Shown here one piece after another: positions 1 through 6,275 of a DNA stretch of 7,797 nt. The position numbers were made by a program, and so were the translations under genes. Below the pieces are notes generated by a model. That model was not told the origin of the DNA. It ran no database searches and saw only the letters and a program-made list of their open reading frames with translations. The stretch spans positions 1 to 7,797 of the forward strand of contig JAYTCQ010000250.1 in the NCBI GenBank assembly GCA_043736395.1, in the 5' to 3' direction. The stretch's first letter is position 1; the number at the start of each line of letters is the position of its first letter. The DNA is from JAFDVL01 sp043736395 (GTDB lineage Bacteria > Acidobacteriota > Blastocatellia > RBC074).

Positions 1-20
1 CTTACTGCGTGCGGGCTTCT
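1..20. repeat. Possible truncated palindromic intergenic repeat at window edge
   Basis: The first 20 bases form a GC-rich stretch just downstream of the minus-strand transporter gene. Its tail, GCGGGCTT, resembles one arm of the REP-like hairpins seen elsewhere in the window. The matching arm would lie outside the window, so the hairpin cannot be confirmed. It could be a repeat or the transporter's terminator. Confidence 0.25.
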
Positions 21-23
21 GCA

Positions 24-1412
24 TTAATTTTCAGCCGACATCCATTGCTTCAACCGATCAAGGCTTTCCACAAAAGGTTTCATACCAATCCACAACAGAA
101 TTGCTGCGACGATATGCGCGATTGTGCATACAATCATCAATGACCAGTTCACCATATTGTCATTATGAAAAACGTAATCCGTCGTCATTGCCACTGCCGT
201 TGGCCCGATTCCGAGGCCAATTAAATTAATCACAAATAAATACACCGCCGAAGCCTGACCGCGCATTTCATTGGGCATAATTTGCTGAATCGCGGCGGGG
301 GCAACTCCGAATGGAGCACTAGCGAGAAATGCAGAAGGGATCAGCAATAAAACTGCCAGCGTAGAATTCGAAACTATCGGATACAGCATTCCAAAAGGGA
401 ACCACAAGACACCAACTAAAAACCCTACGCGCATCGTCGAATCCTGGTAGCCTCGTGCAGTCATTTTATCGGCAATCCATCCGCCTGTAGCGACTCCGAG
501 CGTAGAAAATATTCCAACAATTAAACCGTACACGATCCCGGCTTTTCCTGAAGTCCAACCGTGATTGCGGACAAACATCGTAGGAATCCACGCCGAAGCA
601 CCGTACGATGAAAATGAAAGCAGCGAAAATCCTATCGTATGGCAGAGAAATGTTTTCCAATTGGCTCCGATATATTTGGCGACTTCGCTGAAGGGGACTT
701 CAACTTTTTGCATTGATCCATCTACCGTTTTGATCATTTTTAAGCCACGACGCAGCGGTTCTTTAATCGTGAACATGAGCAATGCCAGCAGTACTCCGGG
801 CAATCCGACGATGAAAAAAATTACCTGCCACGGTCGCGTAGCTCCGACGATTGGCAAGTTCCATGCTTGTTGTTTCTCAGCCAGGCTGACAACGATTCCG
901 CCTAATAAAAACGCCAGTCCTGAGCCGATGTAAATTCCCATCGAATATATGCTGATCGCAGTCGCGCGCTTTTCTTTGGGAAAATAATCAGAAATCAGAG
1001 AATAGGCTGAAGGTGAAAGTGCTGCTTCGCCAACGCCAACACCAATGCGTGCCAGCAGCATCTGCATAAAATTCTGCGCGAGTCCGCAGCAGGTCGTCAT
1101 GATGCTCCACAGCACAAATCCGATGGCGATGATTCCGCGCCGACTGTAACGATCCGCGAGTCGTCCAATGGGAATGCCGCAAATGGTGTAGAACAGCGCG
1201 AACGCGAGTCCCATTAATAAACTCATCTGCGTATCAGAAATTCCCAAATCGCGGCGAATCGGTTTGACTAATAAATTCAAAATTTGTCGATCAATAAAGG
1301 AGAAGACGTATACAAAAGTGAGAACGGCGACGACGTACCAGGCATATTTTATCGAAGGATATGGGGCTTCAACCGGAGATTTTTCCGGTGTGCGGACAGG
1401 TTCAGATTTCAT
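24..1412 (-). CDS. MFS transporter, Spinster-like
   Basis: An inner-membrane secondary transporter of the major facilitator superfamily, 462 residues, the usual size for 12 membrane helices. A hydrophilic N-terminus of about 22 residues is followed by helix 1, which contains F-I-D41-R42-Q. The family signature loop between helices 2 and 3 is GRLADRYSRR at residues 83-92. A glycine-rich helix 4 carries R122-x-G-x-G-x-G-E129-A. From memory, an acidic/Arg pair in helix 1 and a Glu in helix 4 are important in Spinster-type proteins, and here they fall at the expected places. The start is well supported: AGGAG lies 5 bases upstream. The gene is divergent from the catabolic block and probably serves it. 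The substrate cannot be read from sequence; Spinster homologues move lipids, sphingoid compounds or organic anions. Function as an MFS carrier is near certain, the subfamily likely. Confidence 0.93.
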   Translation of the reverse strand: MKSEPVRTPEKSPVEAPYPSIKYAWYVVAVLTFVYVFSFIDRQILNLLVKPIRRDLGISDTQMSLLMGLAFALFYTICGIPIGRLADRYSRRGIIAIGFVLWSIMTTCCGLAQNFMQMLLARIGVGVGEAALSPSAYSLISDYFPKEKRATAISIYSMGIYIGSGLAFLLGGIVVSLAEKQQAWNLPIVGATRPWQVIFFIVGLPGVLLALLMFTIKEPLRRGLKMIKTVDGSMQKVEVPFSEVAKYIGANWKTFLCHTIGFSLLSFSSYGASAWIPTMFVRNHGWTSGKAGIVYGLIVGIFSTLGVATGGWIADKMTARGYQDSTMRVGFLVGVLWFPFGMLYPIVSNSTLAVLLLIPSAFLASAPFGVAPAAIQQIMPNEMRGQASAVYLFVINLIGLGIGPTAVAMTTDYVFHNDNMVNWSLMIVCTIAHIVAAILLWIGMKPFVESLDRLKQWMSAEN

Positions 1413-1417
1413 CAGTA

Positions 1418-1422
1418 CTCCT
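1418..1422 (-). promoter_or_regulatory. Ribosome binding site of the MFS gene
   Basis: On the minus strand this reads AGGAG, 5 bases before the ATG at 1412. It is the strongest Shine-Dalgarno sequence in the window and fixes the transporter start. Confidence 0.75.
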
Positions 1423-1474
1423 GTGGTGCTTGTGTTTGGATACTGCGTATTTCTTGTTGATGGAATGCTTGAGA

Positions 1475-1503
1475 ACCGTATTGCGCACGAGGATCGTTGT
1501 CAA
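1475..1503 (-). promoter_or_regulatory. Candidate sigma-70-type promoter for the MFS gene
   Basis: On the minus strand a perfect TTGACA (1498-1503) is followed by a 17-base spacer and TACGGT (1475-1480), which keeps the T1, A2 and T6 positions of the -10 box. Transcription would start near 1468 and leave a leader of about 55 bases before the MFS start codon. The -35 match and spacing are good; the -10 match is only partial. Confidence 0.45.
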
Positions 1504-1561
1504 GAGAACGAATGCAGCACTGATATTTTGAATAGATTTATTTTAAATAGAACAAGAATCC

Positions 1562-1590
1562 TTGACGCTGAAAATTGTTCAGCTTAGTCT
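1562..1590 (+). promoter_or_regulatory. Candidate promoter before the unknown gene and thiolase
   Basis: TTGACG (1562-1567), a 17-base spacer and TAGTCT (1585-1590) form a plausible sigma-70-type promoter. The predicted start near 1597 falls inside the palindrome at 1596-1611, the geometry expected for repression by a bound TetR-family protein. The -10 box matches only at T1, A2 and T6. Confidence 0.4.
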
Positions 1591-1595
1591 TTGCC

Positions 1596-1611
1596 TTCCG
1601 ACCGGTAGGTA
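1596..1611. promoter_or_regulatory. TetR-type operator candidate 1
   Basis: The 16-base sequence TTCCGACCGGTAGGTA is an imperfect palindrome of pattern TnCCnACCGGTnGGnA, centred on ACCGGT at 1601-1606. It has the same pattern and core as the palindrome at 6175-6198; over 24 aligned bases the two share 18. Palindromes of the ACCGACCGGTCGGT class are known targets of TetR regulators of fatty-acid and acyl-CoA metabolism (PfmR of Thermus is one example I recall). It lies between the divergent MFS gene and the rightward block and overlaps the predicted rightward transcription start. Confidence 0.6.
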
Positions 1612-1646
1612 AGTTTTTCGTAGTTGGAATTAATTTTGCAAATACT

Positions 1647-2357
1647 ATGAAGCATCGTGAAGTATTAACCGTAGATTCTCGATTTTGGTCGTCCTACCTA
1701 AGTTCAACTACTGGACAGATTGGGGAGCCACTCGACGAAATGGACGAAGTAAATTTATTTCTTCATTCATTGACGGAATCTTGGGATTGGTGGGAGAGTC
1801 AAAAGATTGGGGAAAGTGCTGATGAGCAAATCGCAATTCTGTCAAATAATGGAATTACCTTATATCTTGATTTATACGAAGAACTTAATTATTGGCTGAA
1901 AGATCAAAAAGCAGAAGGTGCAGATTGCCTGCTTGCAAACATTGGCGGGCACTGGCTTCTTCCAGGTTTGCGTTGGGGTGAACTTACCGCGATTTCAAAG
2001 TTTGTTCACCCGAAACTTGCATCATCTGTTAAAGATAAAGTTAGTCAGACTGCGTTTTGTTTATTGTTACCGATTGTTTGGATTTGTAATGATGACGAGT
2101 TAACTGAAGCGAGAAAAATACTTCCTACAATTTTCTTCGAATTAGGAGTCGTACGGAATATTGAAGATGCTCTTAAATTAACTGGAGCTTGGGTAAAAAC
2201 TGTAGACGCCCGTTCCAAATTTTATTGGGCAAATCATAAGGATGGTTGGATTACAAATGCTCAATGGAGTGAACGTTCAAGTAGAGGCAAGCAACGTTCA
2301 CTACTAAATGAATTCTTAATAAAACTTGCAAAATCTCAAAATCTCGATGCTGTGTAG
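1647..2357 (+). CDS. Hypothetical protein, AT-rich gene of unknown function
   Basis: I do not recognise a family. The product from ATG 1647 has 236 residues, is soluble, and has no signal peptide or clear membrane helix. It is rich in tryptophan (a WDWW cluster near the N-terminus) and acidic in its first half. A central G-G-H-W-L-L-P-G-L-R-W-G segment and a basic C-terminal stretch (S-S-R-G-K-Q-R) stand out. An in-frame TTG at 1575 would add 24 residues, but that extension is encoded by the operator-like palindrome and is unlikely to be translated. No clear Shine-Dalgarno precedes either start. The gene is clearly AT-richer than its neighbours: 18 of 60 bases are G or C at 1861-1920 and 20 of 60 at 2281-2340, against 29 of 60 in the thiolase at 2641-2700. 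This suggests horizontal acquisition. It ends 57 bases before the thiolase and could be co-transcribed with it. General size and composition would suit an immunity-type or phage-derived protein, but nothing shows this. Confidence 0.7.
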   Translation: MKHREVLTVDSRFWSSYLSSTTGQIGEPLDEMDEVNLFLHSLTESWDWWESQKIGESADEQIAILSNNGITLYLDLYEELNYWLKDQKAEGADCLLANIGGHWLLPGLRWGELTAISKFVHPKLASSVKDKVSQTAFCLLLPIVWICNDDELTEARKILPTIFFELGVVRNIEDALKLTGAWVKTVDARSKFYWANHKDGWITNAQWSERSSRGKQRSLLNEFLIKLAKSQNLDAV

Positions 2358-2402
2358 AACGTAAAAAAAGGAACAATAAATCAGCCCATTAATAATCAAA
2401 AC

Positions 2403-2406
2403 GGAG
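2403..2406 (+). promoter_or_regulatory. Ribosome binding site of the thiolase gene
   Basis: GGAG ends 8 bases before the ATG at 2415, a normal Shine-Dalgarno spacing that supports this start. Confidence 0.65.
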
Positions 2407-2414
2407 AATAGAAA

Positions 2415-3572
2415 ATGTCAGAACCAGTAATCATTGATGCAGTGCGAACTCCCATTGGTAAATTTCGTGGAGCATTTCGCGTAACACGTTCCGATCAATT
2501 GCTTGCACACGCGCTGGAAGCCCTCGTCGCTCGCACTGGAATTGACAAGGCAAAAATCGAAGACGTTCTCGCCGGATGTGTGACGCAATCCAATGAACAG
2601 GGTGTCAACATTGCGCGTCGTACGGCATTGCTCGCAGGATTTCCAATTGAAACTCCGGGTGTAGCACTCAATCGTTTTTGCAGCTCGGCACAACAGACCA
2701 TTCATTTTGCGGCGCAGGCAATTGCGGCTGGCGATATGAATTATGCGATCGCGAGTGGCGTCGAAAATATGACGCGTTGCGTGATGGGCAGCGACTGCGC
2801 CGATTACACAAACATGATTTATTTGCCGATGCTGGAGCACTACGATTTAGTGCATCAAGGCATCAGCGCAGAATTAATTGCCGAGCAATGGGGCATTACG
2901 CGACAGGATGTAGACGAGTTTTCGGCGGAATCTCACCGCCGTGCCTACGCCGCGATTCAAGCGGGAAATCATAAAGAAATTGCGCCGTTGAATGGCATTG
3001 ACGGAGAAGGAAATAATTTTTCACTTACTTACGATGAAGGCGTTCGCGCTGTTTTGAATTTAGAAAAAATGGCTACACTGCCGACGATTTTTCGACCTGA
3101 TGGAAACGGTGTTGTGACTGCGGCGAATTCCAGTCAAATCTCTGACGGAGCCGCCGCAGTATTGGTCGCAAATCGTGAAGTCGCCGAATTGGATGGATTC
3201 AAACCACGTGCGAAATTCCGCGCCAGAGTTGTCGTGGGAAGCGATCCGAAATTGCAATTGACGGGAGTGATTCCGGCTACGCAATTGGCACTGAAAAAAG
3301 CTGGATTAACTTTGCAAGACATAGATTGGATCGAAATCAACGAAGCATTCGCGACCGTAGTTTTATCGTGGGAACGCGAACTGAAACCCGACATGACAAA
3401 AGTAAATCCGTGGGGTGGAGCTGTCGCGCACGGGCATCCGGTTGGCGCGACTGGTTCAATTCTGATGGCAAAAATTTTGAGTGGACTGGATTCGATTAAT
3501 GGTCAATTTGGTTTGCAAGTCATGTGTGCGGGTCACGGGATGGCAACTTGCACGATTATTGAGAGAATGTAG
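2415..3572 (+). CDS. Thiolase (acetyl-CoA C-acyltransferase)
   Basis: A cytoplasmic thiolase of 385 residues, slightly shorter than the roughly 390 of the family. It would cleave a 3-ketoacyl-CoA with CoA to release acetyl-CoA, or run in reverse to condense two acyl-CoAs. All active-site blocks are present: the N-terminal V-R-T-P-I-G-K-F, nucleophile C89 in N-R-F-C-S-S-A, N309-E-A-F-A, H341 in G-H-P-V-G-A-T-G, and C371 in C-A-G-H-G. The stretch around C89 (S-S-A-Q-Q-T-I-H-F-A-A-Q) recalls degradative thiolases of the steroid and beta-oxidation type more than the biosynthetic PhbA type. The next gene encodes an HSD10-type dehydrogenase, so the pair would perform the last two beta-oxidation or isoleucine-degradation steps. 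Thiolase identity is certain; chain-length preference is not. Confidence 0.95.
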   Translation: MSEPVIIDAVRTPIGKFRGAFRVTRSDQLLAHALEALVARTGIDKAKIEDVLAGCVTQSNEQGVNIARRTALLAGFPIETPGVALNRFCSSAQQTIHFAAQAIAAGDMNYAIASGVENMTRCVMGSDCADYTNMIYLPMLEHYDLVHQGISAELIAEQWGITRQDVDEFSAESHRRAYAAIQAGNHKEIAPLNGIDGEGNNFSLTYDEGVRAVLNLEKMATLPTIFRPDGNGVVTAANSSQISDGAAAVLVANREVAELDGFKPRAKFRARVVVGSDPKLQLTGVIPATQLALKKAGLTLQDIDWIEINEAFATVVLSWERELKPDMTKVNPWGGAVAHGHPVGATGSILMAKILSGLDSINGQFGLQVMCAGHGMATCTIIERM

Positions 3573-3581
3573 AACTTTAAT

Positions 3582-3648
3582 GTGGAGCGGGTACTATACC
3601 TGCGTTGCCTACATTGCCAATTCGGCGCGGGTAAAGAACCCGCGCCAC
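3582..3648. repeat. REP-like palindromic repeat doublet
   Basis: The gap between thiolase and dehydrogenase is nearly filled by two hairpins. The first pairs 3587-3593 with 3597-3603 (GCGGGTA/TACCTGC, one G-T pair, 3-base loop). The second is a perfect 9-bp stem, 3624-3632 with 3638-3646 (GGCGCGGGT/ACCCGCGCC), with loop AAAGA. The outer arms 3582-3592 and 3638-3648 also complement each other at 10 of 11 positions, so the whole unit is a larger palindrome. There is no T-run, so this looks like a dispersed repeat, not a classic terminator. It may stabilise the upstream mRNA or lower transcription into the next gene. Confidence 0.7.
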
Positions 3649-3656
3649 GACTAAAT

Positions 3657-4418
3657 ATGCAAATTCAAAACAAAACATTTTTGGTTTCGGGTGGAGGCTC
3701 AGGTCTCGGCGCAGCCACGGCAAGGCTTCTAGCAGAATCCGGAGCAAATGTCGTGGTCGCAGATATTCGCCGCGAAACAGGCGAAGCGACGGCCAATGAA
3801 ATCGGCGCGAAATTTATCGAATGCAATGTCACCGATGAAGAAAGCGTAAAAGCCGCTGTCGCGTTTGCTGTTGAAAATTTTGGCGCATTGCACGGAGCGA
3901 TTAATTGCGCCGGAATCGGCATTGCTGAAAAAACTGTCGGCAAAGAAGGCGCACACGCCCTCGCTTCTTTTGAGCGCGTTGTCAAAGTCAATTTAATCGG
4001 CACGTTCAATGTGATTCGATTAGTGGCGGCGCAGATGGCTTCACAGGAAGCGCAATCCAGCGGCGAACGCGGAGTCATCATTAATACCGCTTCGATTGCT
4101 GCTTTTGATGGGCAAATCGGGCAAGCGTCATACGCGGCTTCCAAAGGTGGAATCGTTGGGATGACGTTGCCGATTGCGCGAGATTTATCCAAGCTCGGAA
4201 TTCGTGTCGTCACGATTGCGCCGGGGTTATTTGATACGCCGTTGCTCGCGGGATTGCCAGAGCCTGTCAAGCAGGTTTTAGGTTCATCCGTTCCATTTCC
4301 ATCTCGCTTAGGTCAGCCGTCAGAATACGCCGCGCTGGCAAAACATATCATTGAAAACGAAATGCTCAACGGTGAAGTTATTCGTTTGGATGGCGCGCTG
4401 AGGATGCCGCCGAAATAG
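3657..4418 (+). CDS. HSD10-type 3-hydroxyacyl-CoA dehydrogenase (SDR family)
   Basis: A short-chain dehydrogenase of 253 residues, closely resembling mammalian HSD17B10 (3-hydroxyacyl-CoA / 2-methyl-3-hydroxybutyryl-CoA dehydrogenase). It would oxidise the 3-hydroxyl of an acyl-CoA with NAD in the cytoplasm. The nucleotide motif is S-G-G-G-S-G-L-G at 11-18; D36 at the end of beta-2 indicates NAD over NADP. N-C-A-G is at 83-86 and the catalytic set is S146, Y159 and K163. The stretches I-I-N-T-A-S-I-A-A-F, G-G-I-V-G-M-T-L-P-I-A-R-D-L and the C-terminal N-G-E-V-I-R-L-D-G-A are HSD10 hallmarks. A longer reading from GTG 3582 would add 25 residues, but these are encoded by the palindromic repeat and precede the normal SDR start, so ATG 3657 is preferred. 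No Shine-Dalgarno is visible before it. It follows the thiolase by 84 bases and is probably in the same operon. Confidence 0.93.
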   Translation: MQIQNKTFLVSGGGSGLGAATARLLAESGANVVVADIRRETGEATANEIGAKFIECNVTDEESVKAAVAFAVENFGALHGAINCAGIGIAEKTVGKEGAHALASFERVVKVNLIGTFNVIRLVAAQMASQEAQSSGERGVIINTASIAAFDGQIGQASYAASKGGIVGMTLPIARDLSKLGIRVVTIAPGLFDTPLLAGLPEPVKQVLGSSVPFPSRLGQPSEYAALAKHIIENEMLNGEVIRLDGALRMPPK

Positions 4419-4421
4419 ATA

Positions 4422-4511
4422 AAAAGTGATGAGTAGAAAGTGATGAGTGATGAGTTGAAAGACACTCCTTTCTTATCACTCATCACTCATTACTTTTATC
4501 TCATCACTTTT
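4422..4511. repeat. 41-bp-arm inverted repeat built from GTGATGAGT units
   Basis: Arms 4422-4462 and 4471-4511 are complementary at 34 of 41 positions, with three more G-T pairs, around an 8-base loop (CACTCCTT). Each arm contains short direct repeats of GTGATGAGT or its complement. The element starts 3 bases after the dehydrogenase stop and ends 4 bases before the next start codon, so it makes up almost the whole gap. Such degenerate heptamer/nonamer arrays occur between genes in several bacterial genomes. In RNA it would form a long hairpin ending in TTTT, possibly acting as a weak terminator or an mRNA-stability or translation element. Confidence 0.85.
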
Positions 4512-4515
4512 CCTT

Positions 4516-6057
4516 ATGACTGGAGCTGAAAGTCTACTTAAAACTCTCGTGGCTGCTGGATTGGATGTTTGTTTTGCCAATCCTGGAACTACGGAAATTC
4601 CACTTGTCCAAGCGATAGACAATACGCCGGGAATGCGTGCAGTGCTGTGTTTATTTGAAGGCGTCTGTACGGGAGCGGCTGACGGCTACTCACGGATGTC
4701 GGGCAAGCCGGGATTAACGTTGCTGCATCTTGGGCCGGGATTTGCGAATGGAATTGCGTATCTTCACGATGCGCGAAGGGCGCGATCAGGGATTGTGAAT
4801 TTAATCGGCGAACACGCGACGTGGCATCTTCCGGCTGATCCTCCGCTGAATTCTGACATTGAATCACTCGCAAAACCTGTCTCGCATTGGGTGCATCGAA
4901 GCACTTCGGCTGAGGCGTTAGCACAAGATGCCGCGAATGCAATTTTTGCGGCTTCAAACTTTCCAGGCCGAATTTCGACAATGATTTTGCCGAATGATTA
5001 TTTATTGGCAGAAGTGAGTGGTGATCTGATAGTGCCGTCATTATCGGCTCCGCCGATGGTGAGCAATGACGCGGTAGATGCTGCGGCGAAATTGTTGAGA
5101 GCAAATAAATCTCCGGTTTTATTTTTAGGCGGCTACGGTTTACGCGAAAGAGGTTTGAAAGCAGCAGCGCGAATTCACGCAAAAACCGGATGTAAATTAA
5201 TTTGCGAAACGTCGCCGACGCGGATGGAACGTTCTCCGAATTTGCCACCAATTTCGCGGCTTCCTTATTTTCCCGAACCGGGTTTTGATTTGCTGGCTCC
5301 GCACGAATCTTTCGTGTTAGCAGGCGCGAGAAATCCGGTCACGTTTTTTGGCTATCCTGACATTCGCAGTTATTTCATTAATCCTGAACTAGAAACAAAA
5401 ATTCTCGCCACGCCGGAAGAAGATATTGCAGCGGCACTCGAAGCTTTAGCTGATGCGTTGGATGCTCCCATAAATATTCCTTCTTCGAATCTTCCAAGAC
5501 CTGAAAAGCCGACTGGAAAATTAACGCCCGAAACTCTCGCCAAAGCTGTCGCCGCCATTCAACCTGAAGGCGCGATTATTATGGATGAAGGAATTTCTTC
5601 GACACGAAGCTATTTTCAACTTTCGCTCGGAGCCTTGCCGCATTCATTTTTGACGCAACCTGGCGGAGCCATCGGGCTTGGTATGCCGTGTTCAACGGGA
5701 GCAGGGATCGCTTGTCCTGATCGTCCGGTAATTAATATTCAATCGGACGGCGCGGGGATGTATACATTACAGGCATTGTGGACGCAGGCGCGTGAAGGAT
5801 TGAATGTGACGACGGTGCTTTGCAATAACAGTCGCTACCAAATTTTTGATGTTGAATTAAAGCGCGCCGGAGTTGAAGAAATCGGTGAAAAAGCAAAATC
5901 CATGATTGATCTGAATCGTCCGGCATTAAATTGGGTGAACTTAGCAAACGGAATGGGCGTATCAGCAGTAAGAGTCGAAACGGCTGAGGCTTTGGTCAAA
6001 GAACTAGAAATCGCATTGGCGGAACCGGGGCCACATTTTATTGAAGTGATTTTATAA
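4516..6057 (+). CDS. ThDP-dependent enzyme, benzoylformate decarboxylase / acetolactate synthase-like
   Basis: A thiamine-diphosphate enzyme of 513 residues with the usual three parts: pyrimidine-binding domain (about 1-165), central domain (about 180-310) and diphosphate-binding domain (about 345-500). The cofactor-activating glutamate is E48 (L-F-E-G-V-C-T-G-A-A-D-G-Y). The diphosphate/Mg motif runs from S410-D411-G412 to N437-N438, with Ser in place of the usual Gly. By eye it aligns better with benzoylformate decarboxylase (about 528 residues) than with true acetolactate synthase (about 560-600). N-P-G-T25-T-E-I-P aligns with N-P-G-S-N-E-L-P, and H71 with the catalytic H70 of that enzyme. 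The second active-site His of benzoylformate decarboxylase (H281) seems to be replaced in T-F-F-G-Y-P-D. The family is often labelled acetolactate synthase large subunit, but no small subunit is present here and the context is acyl-CoA catabolism. A 2-oxo-acid decarboxylase or 2-hydroxyacyl-CoA lyase is possible. No Shine-Dalgarno precedes ATG 4516; the leader is the inverted repeat. Confidence 0.9.
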   Translation: MTGAESLLKTLVAAGLDVCFANPGTTEIPLVQAIDNTPGMRAVLCLFEGVCTGAADGYSRMSGKPGLTLLHLGPGFANGIAYLHDARRARSGIVNLIGEHATWHLPADPPLNSDIESLAKPVSHWVHRSTSAEALAQDAANAIFAASNFPGRISTMILPNDYLLAEVSGDLIVPSLSAPPMVSNDAVDAAAKLLRANKSPVLFLGGYGLRERGLKAAARIHAKTGCKLICETSPTRMERSPNLPPISRLPYFPEPGFDLLAPHESFVLAGARNPVTFFGYPDIRSYFINPELETKILATPEEDIAAALEALADALDAPINIPSSNLPRPEKPTGKLTPETLAKAVAAIQPEGAIIMDEGISSTRSYFQLSLGALPHSFLTQPGGAIGLGMPCSTGAGIACPDRPVINIQSDGAGMYTLQALWTQAREGLNVTTVLCNNSRYQIFDVELKRAGVEEIGEKAKSMIDLNRPALNWVNLANGMGVSAVRVETAEALVKELEIALAEPGPHFIEVIL

Positions 6058-6135
6058 ACGGTGGTCGGTGGTCAGGGGGCGGTGATCGGCAGGCTGGTAC
6101 AAAACGTAAATCTGCGAAAATCAGCAACATCCGTG
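6058..6135. repeat. Degenerate repeat tract after the ThDP gene
   Basis: Directly after the stop codon come GGTGGTC repeats (6061-6075 and degenerate copies to about 6090), then AAATCTGCGAAAATCAGC and a CCGTGGTC stretch. Low-complexity GGTGGTC arrays and ATCTGCG-type units are commonly seen between genes. No coding potential is visible. This is a reading by eye; copy number elsewhere is unknown. Confidence 0.4.
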
Positions 6136-6150
6136 GTCTATTTCTCCGAC

Positions 6151-6179
6151 TTGCGAATTCGCGTTCTGAATGATAACCT
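6151..6179 (+). promoter_or_regulatory. Candidate promoter overlapping operator 2
   Basis: TTGCGA (6151-6156), a 17-base spacer and TAACCT (6174-6179) make a weak sigma-70-type promoter whose -10 box runs into the palindrome at 6175-6198. A bound repressor there would block it. The leader to the secreted-protein gene would be about 140 bases. A nearer alternative is TAATAT at 6290-6295, which lacks a well-spaced -35 box. Confidence 0.3.
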
Positions 6180-6198
6180 GCCAACCGGTCGGTAGGTT
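6175..6198. promoter_or_regulatory. TetR-type operator candidate 2
   Basis: A 24-base palindrome, AACCTGCCAACCGGTCGGTAGGTT in two halves about the core ACCGGT (6184-6189); 10 of 12 base pairs are symmetric, the exceptions lying 4 and 7 bases from the centre. It is a better palindrome than the site at 1596-1611 and shares 18 of 24 bases with it. It sits 128 bases upstream of the secreted-protein gene, which is followed by tetR, so autoregulation is likely. Confidence 0.7.
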
Positions 6199-6275
6199 GC
6201 TCTCTCATTGTTCATTCAAGCGAACTTTTTGATCATTGTTATCATCTGAGAACTGGCTGAAAATTGAGCCACGTG

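Noticed and set aside
1373..1394. ACCGGA...TCCGGT inverted repeat near the start of the MFS gene as a third operator
   Set aside because: It lies inside the coding region (linker codons before helix 1), has a different core and spacing, and does not fit the TnCCnACCGGTnGGnA pattern.
1413..1646. Possible small gene or RNA in the divergent spacer
   Set aside because: Apart from the two promoter candidates and the palindrome, I see no short reading frame with a ribosome site and no stable RNA fold.
2418..2840. Minus-strand reading frame of 140 codons opposite the thiolase
   Set aside because: It is antisense to the thiolase active-site region, has a Cys/His-rich random-looking composition, and has no start signals.
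3665..4270. Open reading frame of 201 codons on the minus strand inside the dehydrogenase gene
   Set aside because: It lies wholly opposite a gene with complete SDR motifs, shows no recognisable domain, and is explained by codon bias of the real gene.
4422..4511. CRISPR-like array from the repeated GTGATGAGT units
   Set aside because: The units are about 9 bases, contiguous or irregularly spaced, without unique spacers, and are arranged as inverted arms.
4589..5251. Open reading frame of 220 codons on the minus strand inside the ThDP gene
   Set aside because: It is opposite a well-supported enzyme, has irregular composition with no domain, and lacks a credible ribosome site.
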